DNA of 64,000 bases from Aporrectodea caliginosa. Lineage: Eukaryota; Annelida; Clitellata; Crassiclitellata; Lumbricidae. Both the position numbers and the translations under genes were made by a program. Below the pieces are notes generated by a model that did not search any database, had not been told where the DNA came from, and saw only the letters and a list, made by a program, of their open reading frames with translations. Each line of letters opens with the position of its first letter. Position 1 is the stretch's first letter. Below, one piece after another: positions 32,126 through 47,599 of this stretch. The stretch lies in the NCBI GenBank assembly GCA_020284085.1, contig JACEVL010000799.1, positions 1,161,001 to 1,225,000 on the forward strand. The letters are read 5' to 3'.

Positions 32126-34620
32126 ATTAATGTTGCCGCATGCCAACTCGCAATGTCAACGATATTATTAATTTTATATTTTGTATTTTCACGCGGCGCA
32201 GTATCAGAGGCGAAAATCTGAAGGCCCTACATTACTTTGGGGGTACAGACTTTTCTGGGGTCTGGATTTTGCATGTATTTTGAGGGGGACACAGGCCTGT
32301 CAAAACTTTGTGGGGACAGTCCCCCTCTGTCCCCCATGATTTACGCGACTGCATAGTATTTTAGTTAATAAAATACCGTACGTAAGTGAAAGCATATTTC
32401 TAGTTGAAACCAATGTAAATATTAATTTTTGTCACAACTATGAAGATGATAATGTCGCGCGATTAAGTACGAGAACTCCATAATACATAAAGTAGGCCTA
32501 CAGCGCACATGTGTTAACAAAACGAGCGACTTGATCAGATGATGTCACCGGTTCACACTGATTTATATAAGAAAAGAGTCTTCACTCACAGGACTGTGAG
32601 TGAGGACTCTGTAACTTGTACAAAGTGTGATAAAATTGGAAAGAAACTCTTCCCCCCCTGTTTTCACTGGGCTCAACTTGCACCCGCCCTGTATAGGGAT
32701 AGAAGCCCCTGGTCGCGTGCACCTGCATATTGTGTAACGACATAGCTCAGACAATGAGCCTGAGATCGTGTAATTAAGAAACAAATGGGTTAATCGTGGA
32801 ATTATTAAGAACAAAACAGACGCGGAACTGGATATATTTGTTCACGAGACAATGCATGCAGGTCTCTAAGGCTTTAACAGGCCTAAGCATTGTCTTATAG
32901 GCATAATCTCAAGTCCCATGTCTTATCAGCACTGACGCAATATCAAAAGTCGCGGCTCCTCTTTTAATAGACACAGTATTACATCATCATCTGATCTCAA
33001 GATGTATCGCCTTAGATAGGCGTCGTATATATACGGTACTGCTGTGTCTATGTATAGAGTCTCAGCATTCTCAAGACCCACCAAGTCTAATCCGCAATGA
33101 TTTTCAGCGCCTTTCAGAAGTCCATTATAAGCAACATGTTACATTCCGTGTATGTACATACACATATGTATACAAGTATGTATGTATGACTGTATGTATG
33201 TATGTATTACATAGTATGTAACTATGTATGTATGTAGCCCTATGTATGTAGGTATGCATGAATGTATGTGTGTATGACTGTATGTATATATGTATGTATG
33301 CGTGTATATGTGTGTATGTATGTGTATATATACGTGTTTAAGTATATGTATGCATGTATGTATGTATGTACGGTATGTATATATCTTTATACATATGTGT
33401 GTTTTTCTGTATGCATGTAAGTATTTATGTAGGCCTATGTTTGTGTATGTATGTACAGTATGTACGCATATATTTATATATATATGTGTATGTACGTACG
33501 TACGCATGCATGTATGCTTATGCATGTGCGGTTATATGTATCTGAACATTTCTATAGCGCCTTTTGACAACGCTACAAAATCGCTGACACATGACAATCT
33601 AACGGATCTAAAAAGTTGGATCTTAAGATTAGCTGCAAATATTCACTAAATGACGTAACCGTTGTTAATCGATGCATGTGAATCTGCAAAGTGACTAATT
33701 GTGAAATTTTAATTAGAATTAGCCAAATTTCGACTGCTAATTATGTAGAATTAGGATTAGCCACCAAGCTATTTAATCACTGGCTACGTCCAATATAGGC
33801 TACTGGCTAAGGGACGCACTTAGCTTCTATTGCCTAAACAAAAGACACAGACAGACAGAGGGGTCAGATAGACAGAGGATCAGACAGACAGACAGACAGG
33901 CAGGCAAACAGACAGACAGACTCTATATTAGACCTTATTGCAGTAAGGCTCTATATTAGACCTTATTGCACATTTTTTGCTAAGTGTGCAAAGGTAGGAA
34001 CAGACAGACAGAGGGTCAGATAGACAGAGGTTCAGACAGACAGACAGACAGACATATCAGACAGACAAGCAAACAGGACAGACAGGACAGACAGGAAGCC
34101 TATATTAGACCCTATTGCACATTTTTTGCTAAGTGTGCAAAGGTAGGAACAGACAGACAGACAGAGGTTCAGACAGACAGACAGACAGACAGACATACAT
34201 ACATATCAGACAGACAAGCAAACAGACAGACAGACAGTAAGGCCTATATTAGACCTTATTGCACCTTTTTTGCTACGTGTGCAAAGGTAGGAACAGAAAG
34301 ACAGACAGACGGACGGACAAGAGACATAAAACAGACAGACACTGTTATGGTGATATAAGATCACCGTCGAAACCAGATCGAACTGCAAGCCTCAGTCTTC
34401 GGTGTGTCTGATCAGGTATGTTATGCTACAGACTTCTTGACGCCTACATAGGCCTTCATTGGTGTCTACAATTCGAGTTGTTCTAACCCAGCAGTACTGT
34501 TGTCTTGTCTGCTATAGCAACTGTTGCTACTTCAGGGTGCTATGACTGGACGAAGGATTGGCTGTTGTACAGGTAACGGTTGTCGGACAACGGTTAACCG
34601 CAAACTGTTGCCAATCAAGG
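32126..34620 (+). repeat. Segmental duplication, copy A (2.5 kb)
   Basis: Head-to-tail with copy B (34621-37114) and nearly identical, including its microsatellites. It contains an (ATGT)n-rich stretch (33131-33545), a hAT-like AATTAG segment (33690-33785) and (CAGA)n tracts alternating with a TATTAGACCTTATTGCAC unit (33840-34340). No coding gene is supported; the open frames within the microsatellites are repeat artefacts. Confidence 0.9.
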
Positions 34621-37114
34621 AATTAATGTTGCCGCATGACAACTCGCAATATCAACGATATTATTAATTTTATATTTTGTATTTTCACGCGGCGCAGTAC
34701 CGTATCAGAGGCGAAAATCTGAAGGCCCTACATTACTTTGGGGTACAGACTTTTTCTGGGCTCGGGTTTTTGCATGTATTTTTGGGGGGACACAGGCCTG
34801 TCAAAACTTTGTGGGGACAGTCCCCCTCTGTCCCCCATGATTTACGCGACTGCATAGTATTTTAGTTAATAAAATACCGTACGTAAGTGAAAGCATATTT
34901 CTAGTTGAAACCAATGTAAATATTAATTTTTGTCACAACTATGAAGATGATAATGTCGCGCGATTAAGTACGAGAACTCCATAATACATAAAGTAGGCCT
35001 ACAGCGCACATGTGTTAACAAAACGAGTTGATCAGATGATGTCACCGGTTCACACTGATTTGTATAAGAAAAGAGTCTTCACTCACAGGACTGTGAGTGA
35101 GGACTCTGTAACTTGTACAAAGTGTGATAAAATTGGAAAGAAACTCTTCCCCCCCTGTTTTTCACTGGGCTCAACTTGCACCCGCCCTGTATAGGGATAG
35201 AAGCCCCTGAGGTCGCGTGCACCTGCATATTGGCTTAAGTAGCTCAGACAATGAGCCTGAGATCGTGTAATTAAGAAACAAATGGGTTAATCGTGGAATT
35301 ATTAAGAACAAAACAGACGCGGAACTGGATATATTTGTTCACGAGACAATGCATGCAGGTCTCTAAGGCTTTAACAGGCCTAAGCATTGTCTTATAGGCA
35401 TAATCTCAAGTCCCATGTCTTATCAGCACTGACGCAATATCAAAAGTCGCGGCTCCTCTTTTAATAGACACAGTATTACATCATCATCTGATCTCAAGAT
35501 GTATCGCCTTAGATAGGCGTCGTATATATACGGTACTGCTGTGTCTATGTATAGAGTCTCAGCATTCTCAAGACCCACCAAGTCTAATCCGCAATGATTT
35601 TCAGCGCCTTTCAGAAGTCCATTATAAGCAACATGTTACATTCCGTGTATGTACATACACATATGTATACAAGTATGTATGTATGACTGTATGTATGTAT
35701 GTATTACATAGTATGTAACTATGTATGTATGTAGCCCTATGTATGTAGGTATGCATGAATGTATGTGTGTATGACTGTATGTATATATGTATGTATGCGT
35801 GTATATGTGTGTATGTATGTGTATATATACGTGTTTAAGTATATGTATGCATGTATGTATGTATGTACGGTATGTATATATCTTTATACATATGTGTGTT
35901 TTTCTGTATGCATGTAAGTATTTATGTAGGCCTATGTTTGTGTATGTATGTACAGTATGTACGCATATATTTATATATATATGTGTATGTACGTACGTAC
36001 GCATGCATGTATGCTTATGCATGTGCGGTTATATGTATCTGAACATTTCTATAGCGCCTTTTGACAACGCTACAAAATCGCTGACACATGACAATCTAAC
36101 GGATCTAAAAAGTTGGATCTTAAGATTAGCTGCAAATATTCACTAAATGACGTAACCGTTGTTAATCGATGCATGTGAATCTGCAAAGTGACTAATTGTG
36201 AAATTTTAATTAGAATTAGCCAAATTTCGACTGCTAATTATGTAGAATTAGGATTAGCCACCAAGCTATTTAATCACTGGCTACGTCCAATATAGGCTAC
36301 TGGCTAAGGGACGCACTTAGCTTCTATTGCCTAAACAAAGACACAGACAGACAGAGGGTCAGATAGACAGAGGATCAGACAGACAGACAGACAGGCAGGC
36401 AAACAGACAGACAGACTCTATATTAGACCTTATTGCAGTAAGGCTCTATATTAGACCTTATTGCACATTTTTTGCTAAGTGTGCAAAGGTAGGAACAGAC
36501 AGACAGAGGGTCAGATAGACAGAGGTTCAGACAGACAGACAGACAGACATATCAGACAGACAAGCAAACAGACAGACAGACAGACAGTAAGGCCTATATT
36601 AGACCCTATTGCACATTTTTTGCTAAGTGTGCAAAGGTAGGAACAGACAGACAGACAGAGGTTCAGACAGACAGACAGACAGACAGACATACATACATAT
36701 CAGACAGACAAGCAAACAGACAGACAGACAGTAAGGCCTATATTAGACCTTATTGCACCTTTTTTGCTACGTGTGCAAAGGTAGGAACAGAAAGACAGAC
36801 AGACGGACGGACAAGAGACATAAAACAGACAGACACTGTTATGGTGATATAAGATCACCGTCGAAACCAGATCGAACTGCAAGCCTCAGTCTTCGGTGTG
36901 TCTGATCAGGTATGTTATGCTACAGACTTCTTGACGCCTACATAGGCCTTCATTGGTGTCTACAATTCGAGTTGTTCTAACCCAGCAGTACTGTTGTCTT
37001 GTCTGCTATAGCAACTGTTGCTACTTCAGGGTGCTATGACTGGACGAAGGATTAGCTGTTGTCCGGACAACGGTTGTCGGACAACGGTTAACCGCAAACT
37101 GTTGCCAATCAAGG
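34621..37114 (+). repeat. Segmental duplication, copy B (2.5 kb)
   Basis: Second copy of 32126-34620. It differs by scattered substitutions and small indels, mostly in the (CAGA)n part. Its last 390 bases plus the following 850 bases are repeated again at 62811-64000. Confidence 0.9.
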
Positions 37115-37308
37115 CAACCTACTTTGTTCTGTTCGCTGGTTAGTGACCTACCTTTATTATTAGTAGTTTTTTTTATCATACCTTGCCATAGCTTAGTAAT
37201 TAATATTCGCAGGCTAATGTCATCTGGTCCACGCACTGCTCAGTACACAAGTCCGTTGATTCAAGTAGGCCCTAAGTACGTGTTATGCTAAAAACACGCT
37301 AAAACAGA

Positions 37309-37314
<6 letters not shown>

Positions 37315-37388
<74 letters not shown>
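37315..37388. repeat. (TA)n microsatellite
   Basis: About 37 uninterrupted TA units. The paralogous copy at 63412-63460 is shorter and interrupted. Confidence 0.95.
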
Positions 37389-37394
<6 letters not shown>

Positions 37395-37479
37395 TATTAT
37401 AAACAGTGTAGACCTACATGGATATATATTTGAATATTTATATAGAGCTTAAACCGCTTAACTAATATTTATTTTATTT

Positions 37480-37990
37480 TATTATTGGTACTGTTACAGA
37501 CTCCCAAACCGAAAACTTTACGGCATATAAGTAAGATATGTTGCAAGGCTGCAAGGCTAGACAGTCCAATGTAGCCTATGCATTGCGCATTTTGACTGCT
37601 CATGGCCTCAAGGGCCCAAACCTTTTTTGATGCGGCTCGCACCACGACTGTGGTACGCCTGCTGTATGCTAGGATTGCTAGCCCAGCATGGTGGGGTTTA
37701 CTCGTCATCAAGATAAGACAGGCTCCAATCTACCATAAGTAGGATGATCCAGGAGGTGCCTCCCCGTCGACAACCCTTTGACCGGCTCTGTCGCAAAGGC
37801 TGATACTGGTCTCTTCACAGCTGTTCCAAACAACCCAGGGCATGCTTTACATAAGTTGCTCCCACAAAGGAAATCAACTGCCTAGTCTGCCTATGCCCTT
37901 CGCCCACGATCTCATGACAGGGTCTTGACTCTTGTCGTGCGTCGACAACAATATGAGGAAAACATTAAATAGGAAGAATGCTGTACTCCT
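37480..37990 (+). mobile_element. LINE RT 3' end
   Basis: Across frameshifts the plus strand encodes LTAHGLKGPN, a PSMVGFTRHQDK piece, ADTGLFTAVPNNPGHALHKL and SHDRVLTLVVRRQQY, an RT C-terminal region. Paralogue at 63580-64000. Confidence 0.8.
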
Positions 37991-38163
37991 ATTGATTTTT
38001 TATTTGTCCTATGATGTTTGTAGGCTACACCGAAGTGCGACCAGTGAACAAAGAAAATGCTTACTTACTTACTTAATTATTGCAACTATTAATACTATAA
38101 TTATAACCACGTCTATAGCATAAGTCTATTATAAGAGATTCGAGCGATGCGATAATATCGTAT

Positions 38164-38201
38164 TGACGTCATTTCCGCCCGTCTGATTGTTGATGACGTC
38201 A
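38164..38201. promoter_or_regulatory. Two CRE palindromes upstream of a candidate first exon
   Basis: TGACGTCA occurs at 38164-38171 and 38194-38201, 150-110 bases before the ATG at 38314. Paired CREs fit a CREB/ATF-responsive core promoter. Confidence 0.5.
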
Positions 38202-38313
38202 TCGTCACTGTCCACCCAACTTTCTTGTGGTAGGATCTGAAGATCGCAGATTTGCCATTTTTTCCTATAATTTGCGAATTTTGGCTGCGTTTCTGCTTGA
38301 TAAATGAGAGACC

Positions 38314-38464
38314 ATGTTTCGTCGGTTGCGTCGCCCTTTCGTGAGGCCCTTTGTGGACAAGTCGACGATCGATAGGCCCTACGGACCGTTCTTCTCGTCG
38401 AGTTCGACCGATGGAAGACGACTGAAGTCCAGCGCTGCCTCAGGACGCTTCACCAGAAACAGAG
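38314..38464 (+). CDS. Candidate first coding exon (Arg-rich N-terminus)
   Basis: ATG at 38314 opens 50 codons, MFRRLRRPFVRPFVDKSTID... ending RFTRNR, plus one base, to a donor GAG/GTATCA. The end phase (1) fits the acceptor at 41997 of the MFSD6-like gene, on the same strand 3.5 kb downstream. However, the peptide looks like a mitochondrial targeting sequence, and joining it directly would leave the transporter's first membrane helix short. So either an exon is missing between them or this belongs to another gene. Confidence 0.4.
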
Positions 38465-38749
38465 GTATCACGTGACGCTTATTTCGAGGCGGATTTTCCG
38501 TGAGATGACTCTGACCCTGCTGGCTGCTGATGTCAATGAGGTCGAAATGCGACCCCTATTCATAATATTCATAAACGGACAGGGGTCCGTTTATGAATAT
38601 TACCAGTTTTAAGTAAGTAGGCTAAGCATATCCTTTGTTTAACCAACTTCCTCTCCGCACTTTGGTGTGCATGCATTAGATAAAATATAGCATTCTCGTT
38701 ATGAACATTATTCACGTTCGATTATTTACGTTTTGAAACAATCTGGAAG

Positions 38750-38960
38750 CAGAATGTTTGAAGTAGCTGAATGGAACTCTTTACCAGAACCAGTCCGAAG
38801 ATATTCCTCAATTAATATTTGTAAATCTAAACTTAAAACTTATCTCTTCTCTAAATAGGCGTACTATGATTAGTAACTACATTGTAATGCGTCCTTTAAG
38901 TAAGAATCTGTTTTATTAAGGCGCGTTATAAATACAAGTTGTATTGTATTGTATTGTATT
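38750..38960 (+). mobile_element. CR1-like LINE 3' end
   Basis: The frame EVAEWNSLPEPVRRYSSINI, CKSKLKTYLFS is the standard RT C-terminus. Tail GGCGCGTTATAAATAC and (GTATT)n to 38960. Confidence 0.8.
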
Positions 38961-39110
38961 GCACCTGGGAATAATACGGCCGTGGGCGCAAGGAGTAAGG
39001 AAGTAAAGACTGGGGGGAGGAGCCGATGCAGCACATGGCCTGGGTTCCCCAGAACCGCTGTAAAGAGGCTTACATCGGCGGCAGCATGGCACTGTTTCAC
39101 AAATGTGGGG
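38961..39110 (-). mobile_element. LINE RT scrap, opposite strand
   Basis: Minus strand: LFTAVLGNPGHVLHRLLPPV, the same RT family as 37480-37990, abutting the previous element tail to tail at a shared (AATAC)n tract. Confidence 0.7.
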
Positions 39111-39318
39111 CTAGGTAATATTATCTATCAGAAATTGCAAACGGATCAGTCTATCTATTACTGACTGCACTCAAGTGACTTATTACCAACTCCGTAGTCT
39201 TTTCTTGGTTCAGTCCACACCGATATAGGCTACATAGCTAAATAGCTAAACTCAGTATCAATCGTATCGCTCTTCGAACCTGGCATCCAAATATATGTAT
39301 CGTCGGCATATTTGACCA

Positions 39319-39758
39319 AGGGGTCATCCATTAATTATATCAACAAAATAGGGGTGTTGGGTTTGGAAAAGTTTGACAGTTGTTGACAAGGGGGAGGGGG
39401 TTCGGTACAAGTTGACGTCAAGAAATTTTTCTCCAATAAATCAACACAGACCCTTCCAAATGGTAGCGAAAACATTAAGAAATGCTAAAAATGTATAAAG
39501 TGCTTAATATTTAATACAACTAAAAACCTGGTAATAAACTAAACTCATATATTTTGAAATTCGAGATTGCATTTTTTAGTGTACAATTTTTTTTAAATGA
39601 TTCTACATGTATTGAGCCATTTTTTTCTTCTTTGTAGGGGGGGTTCTGGGATTGTAAACATAATTTTTAGGGGTCCGTCAATGTTTGACAGTTGTTGCAA
39701 AGGGGGAAGGGGTCAAAAACTGCCTAAAATTTGTTGACATAATTAATGGACGACCCCC
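39319..39758. mobile_element. MITE with GGGGTC(A/G)TCCATTAATTAT ends
   Basis: About 33-bp imperfect inverted ends (AAGGGGTCATCCATTAATTA and its complement at 39725-39758). Subterminal GTTTGACAGTTGTTG is repeated near both ends. A truncated relative is at 50706-50810. No coding capacity. Confidence 0.75.
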
Positions 39759-39891
39759 AATCTGTTAGAAGGATGCTGCCATATTCTTCATAGCGTTATG
39801 AAATTAATTTATGTGAGAGACCCTCGTGCAAAGGCACTCAAACTCTACGGATAGGTCCACGTTTCTGATTCTCGATGATGGCAGATGGCTG

Positions 39892-41120
39892 AAAGAGGCG
39901 CTGTATGAAATACCCTCGGAAGAGGCGCTGAAAGATCTCGCTTGTGAAGAGGCGCTGAAAGATCTCGCTTGTGAAGAGGCGCTGAAAGATCTCGCTTGTG
40001 AAGAGGCGTTGAAAGATCTCGCCTGCGAAGAGGCGCTGAAAGATCTCGCTTGTGAAGAGGCGCTGAAAGATCTCGCTTGTGAAGAGGCGCTGAAAGATCT
40101 CGTCTCTGAAGAGGCGCTGAAAGACTTCGTCTGTGAAGAGGCGCTGAAAGATCTCGTCTGTGAAGAGGCGCTGAAAGACTTCGTCTGTGAAGAGGCGCTG
40201 AAAGACTTCGTCTGTGAAGAGGCGCTGAAAGACTTCGTCTGTGAAGAGGCGCTGAAAGACCTCGTCTTTGAAGAGGCTCTGGATGATGTCGCCTTTCTCA
40301 AGGCACTGACAAACCTCGCCTAGGAAGAGGCGCTGAAAGACTCGTCTGCTCGAACTGCAACTATGCAGAATCGAGCATTTTCCGTGGTGGGCCCAGTGGT
40401 CTGGAACAGGCTCCCCAGGAGATACGCCTGCTCCCTGGGACTTTTACTGAAACTTTCTATACTAAGCTCAAAACTGTACTTTTTGGCCGTGCTGGAGTCG
40501 GGAGCGCCTCTGAGTAGTCCTCTGGAAGGGGCGCTATATAAATTTATGAATGAATGAAAGACTTCGTCTGTGAAGAGGCGCTGAAAGGCCTCGTCTGTGA
40601 AGAGGCTCTGGATGATGTCGCCTTTCTCAAGGCACTGACAGACCTCACCTATGAAGAGGCGCTGAAAGATCTCGTCTGTGAAAAGGCGCTGAAAGACCTC
40701 GTCTGTAAAGAGGCGCTGAAAGACCTCGTCTTTGAAGAGGCTCTGGATGACGTCGCCTTTCTCAAGGCACTGACAGACCTCGCCTGTGAAGAGGCGCTGG
40801 AAGATCTCGCCTGTGAAGAGGCGCTGAAAGATCTCGTCTGTGAAGAGGCGCTGAAAGATCTCGTCTGTGAAGAGGCGCTGAAAGATCTCGTCTGTGAAGA
40901 GGCGCTGAAAGATCTCGCCTGTGAATAGGCGCTGAAAGATCTCGCCTGTGAAGAGGCGCTGAAAGACCTCGTCTGTGAAGAGGCGCTGGATGATGTCGCC
41001 TTTCTCAAGGCACTGACAGACCTCGCCTGTGAATAGGCGCTGGGAGATCTTGCCTGTGAAGAGGCGCTGAAAGATCTCGCCTGTAAAGAGGCGCTGAAAG
41101 ATCTCGCCTGTGAAGAGGCC
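39892..41120 (+). repeat. 27-bp minisatellite, open in frame on both strands
   Basis: Units such as GAAGAGGCGCTGAAAGATCT + CGCTTGT encode EEALKDLAC on the plus strand and SFSASSQAR on the minus strand. A 54-bp variant (GGCTCTGGATGATGTCGCCT, then TTCTCAAGGCACTGACAGAC) recurs, giving higher-order structure. Plus-strand frames run 39826-40323 and 40554-40928, but no ATG starts the first one, and TAG codons occur at 40321, 40925 and 41033. Unit length 3n without stops explains the openness, so I do not call it a gene. A LINE end splits the array. Confidence 0.85.
40357..40553 (+). mobile_element. LINE 3' end inserted in the 27-bp minisatellite
   Basis: Encodes MQNRAFSVVGPVVWNRLPRR, then GGGAGCGCCTCTGAGTAG, GGGGCGCTATATAAAT and (TGAA)n. 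The array sequence GAAAGACT.CGTCTG is present on both sides, as expected of a target-site duplication. Confidence 0.8.
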
Positions 41121-41139
41121 AATGTTTTTTCAGGCACGA

Positions 41140-41996
41140 ATAAGGAAGTTTTTTTCTTGCAAGATATGCACGCTTCAAAAGTCTAGCAATTTGTGACAAG
41201 TGCACAATACAAATAGTTCGCGATATGTACCAGCATAGTTCTCACATTCATTAAATCATCTCCAAAGCGTTTGCAGTATATATTCGGCCTATCTCACACA
41301 GTGACAAAGCACTGACACTATCAAAAGTGAGAAGTACAAGAATTTGTCACAGATAATCTGTTAATTAAAATTTTATTGTAACTGTAACAGTCTGAAGGTG
41401 CATAGAAAAAAAACTGCATGTAGGCCTAGATAGATAAGTAAAAAATTTCCATGTTTTAGTTTATTGAAGTTCTTTGTTGAGTCTGACTGTTTCTAATCTA
41501 CGTTGGTCGCTGGAACATTGCCGCTGAGCCAATTTTAAAACCAATTATAAAATTATATTATCTGCCAAAGAACTTATGTAAAATGTTATTCCTTTAAGCC
41601 ATAAGGATGATATCCAAAATGCACCATTACATACCCCCAAATAAAAAAGTTTCTTACTGTGGGGAAGAGGCACAACCCTATCCCCAGACCCCTTCCCTCA
41701 GAGGTGTGGTGGAAACTGCATAATTTTCAGGGAGCCCTGATTACGCCACTGTCGCGGAAACCAACATGTTCACATATGGCCTGTTGGAGACTTGGCGTAG
41801 TTTACCTCGTTATCTCATTGTCTTTTACTATCATGAACTTCACAAAACGCTCATGCGTTTTGCTAATTGTCCCAATGGTACCAAGGTTACGCCATATAAA
41901 TTACCTTAATAAATATTTAAATAACGGTTTGTAGTATAGGCCTACTTCCAGTTAAACTCACATTGTCCTAATGTACCTTACGCTATGTGTTTTTAG
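41140..41996. other. Upstream intron of MFSD6-like gene
   Basis: Contains a lone hAT right end, CCCTGATTACGCCACTG (41735-41751), without a matching left end. I looked for the exon encoding the first half of transmembrane helix 1 and did not find it. Confidence 0.4.
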
Positions 41997-45744
<3,748 letters not shown>

Positions 45745-46230
45745 TTCATATATAGCAGCACAACTGAAAACTGTCACAACTGCAACATTCTCTGTCACTG
45801 TACTCAATATGGTCATTCCATGTAAGAATAATATTGGTCGATTTAAACTCCTAGAAATTTTTCAGAGGTCACTTAGGGTATAGGAATGTTGTCAATACTG
45901 ATTGTTCCCTTTGCAAGTGGAGTTCTTTTACGATGCAACCTAAATAAGATGTATAGTTTGTTCTGGAAATGTTTAGAGATAATTTATTCACCATGAACCA
46001 GTTATTTACATGTACAAGTTCTCGATTCATCAGTTGAATTTATTAGCTTGTCGCAAGACTTATGAGAGGCAAAGAGGTCATCCGCAAATAATAGGAAATG
46101 TAAATTAAGGCGTGATGCATTAGGGAGGTCATTAAATATTTTTGCATGTATGTATATATGCTGTTAGATATCTCTGATTATTTTTAGATATTAGTAATGA
46201 CGCGTCTGCGTATTGTATGTCCTAGTGTTT
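45745..46230 (+). other. Probable 3' UTR/downstream of MFSD6-like gene
   Basis: Noncoding sequence after the stop. I found no clear AATAAA before the SINE, so the transcript end is not placed. Confidence 0.4.
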
Positions 46231-46460
46231 CATTCATTCATTCATTCATTTAAGATATTTATATAGCGCCCCTTCAAGATTTCTACTCAGAGGCGCTCCC
46301 GACTACAGCGCGGGACACTGAATCGGAGTTTCACGCCGAAGCGCATGAGCAATTGCGAGTGAAGGACTTGCCCAGGGTCCCTACGCGGCGGCTTGAGGTA
46401 GATTCGAACCCGCAACCCTCCGGCTGCAAGGCACCGAATACCCCTACACCACCGCGCCCC
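46231..46460 (-). mobile_element. tRNA-derived SINE, copy 3 (best preserved)
   Basis: Minus strand from 46460: GGGGCGCGGTGGTGTAGGGG (A box), GGGTTGCGGGTTCGAATC (B box), body GGGCAAGTCCTTCACTCGCA, tail GGGAGCGCCTCTGAGTAG and GGCGCTATATAAATATC, then (TGAA)n. An inverted copy of the head follows at 46461-46479. Confidence 0.92.
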
Positions 46461-46999
46461 ACGCGGTGGTGTAGGGGTAAGTGTTTGTGGATATCATTGT
46501 TAGAAGGAGTGTTCGTCATGGATGATTAAGTTTTGGTTGGACCTCTAGCGGTCATCTTTCGACCCTCTTCTTATGAATAAGTTTATATAGGTTTCTCCTA
46601 TATCTGAATATTTTTAGGACTATTTGCTTCCTCTCAAACACGCTGTACCTAGATACATACTCATATTCGTATAATACGATCGTTTCCGAAAACTAGACAA
46701 TGCTGCTTAATAATTACGACAATTTATATGGCGCCGTAACACGGCCATGCCGTTACAAGGGCGCCTAAAGTTAAGGTAGGAGGACTCTCGTCGGGTGACA
46801 GATGAGGATGATGTGGCCAGACGACTTCATATTTTGTCTGGTTATTGAATACATCAACTTCTGCAGCTACGATTTACATTACTGTACTTTTCAATCAAGA
46901 AGAGCATCACAATTAACTTAATTAAGTGGCTGCTTGTCATTAGAAATTTGAGACATACATACCCTCGGTTTCCTGACTGCGTATAAATAGCTGGATGGA

Positions 47000-47560
47000 T
47001 ATTGTAATGTAATGTAATGTAATGTAATGTAAATGTAATGTAATGTAATGTAATGTAATTAGTAATTTATATAGCGCCGCTCACAGCCGAGGCCATTCAG
47101 TAGCGCTCCCAGTGCGAGAACCCCGAGAGAAGAAATATGTTTTAAGGAGAGAGAGAGATGAAGACAATGATCCAGAAAGGAAAGTCTCACGCAAAGTGAA
47201 GTGAAGGGCATTCCATAAAGAGGGCCCAATGATGGCAAAGGATCGAGTTTGAGCAATCGTAGTCCTAGCTCGTGGGACAAAGAAGTCAGATCGGTCCAGA
47301 GATCGTAAAGGCCGATGAGAAGATGCAGAAAGAGGAGGACGAATTACATCCCTGAGGATATTCAGACGCATATAGAGCCTTCGCAGTTCATTGGCTGAAC
47401 ATTACCGAGTGCAATTCATAGTTGGAAAGAGTGAAGAGAATCTCTGGACTAGGGAATGGAAGACAGCTGCCAGCCCCCATGTGTGAGGGACAAGACAGTA
47501 TAAGGTGAGGTCGTCTTCGGCAACGCTTTGGTCGGCATTAATTGTCGTTAAAACACTGTT
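47000..47560 (-). mobile_element. CR1-like LINE 3' end
   Basis: Minus-strand RT C-terminus: RSLDRSDFFVPRARTTIAQT, RSFAIIGPSLWNALHFTLRE. Tail GCGGCGCTATATAAATTACT and (ATTAC)n at 46997-47060. Upstream RT (SANELRRLYMRLNILRDVIR) extends to about 47560. Confidence 0.85.
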
Positions 47561-47599
47561 ACTGTCACTATATATAGTCTAACCCTCATACGCTGAGGA

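Noticed and set aside
33139..33649. Frames of about 120 codons rich in Cys/Tyr/His in the (ATGT)n region, and their duplicates at 35636-36146
   Set aside because: Microsatellite translations with no ATG-based structure or homology; duplicated only because the segment is duplicated.
39826..40323. A gene for a repeat protein (EEALKDLAC)n
   Set aside because: No ATG begins the frame, a stop interrupts the series at several places, and the opposite strand is equally open.
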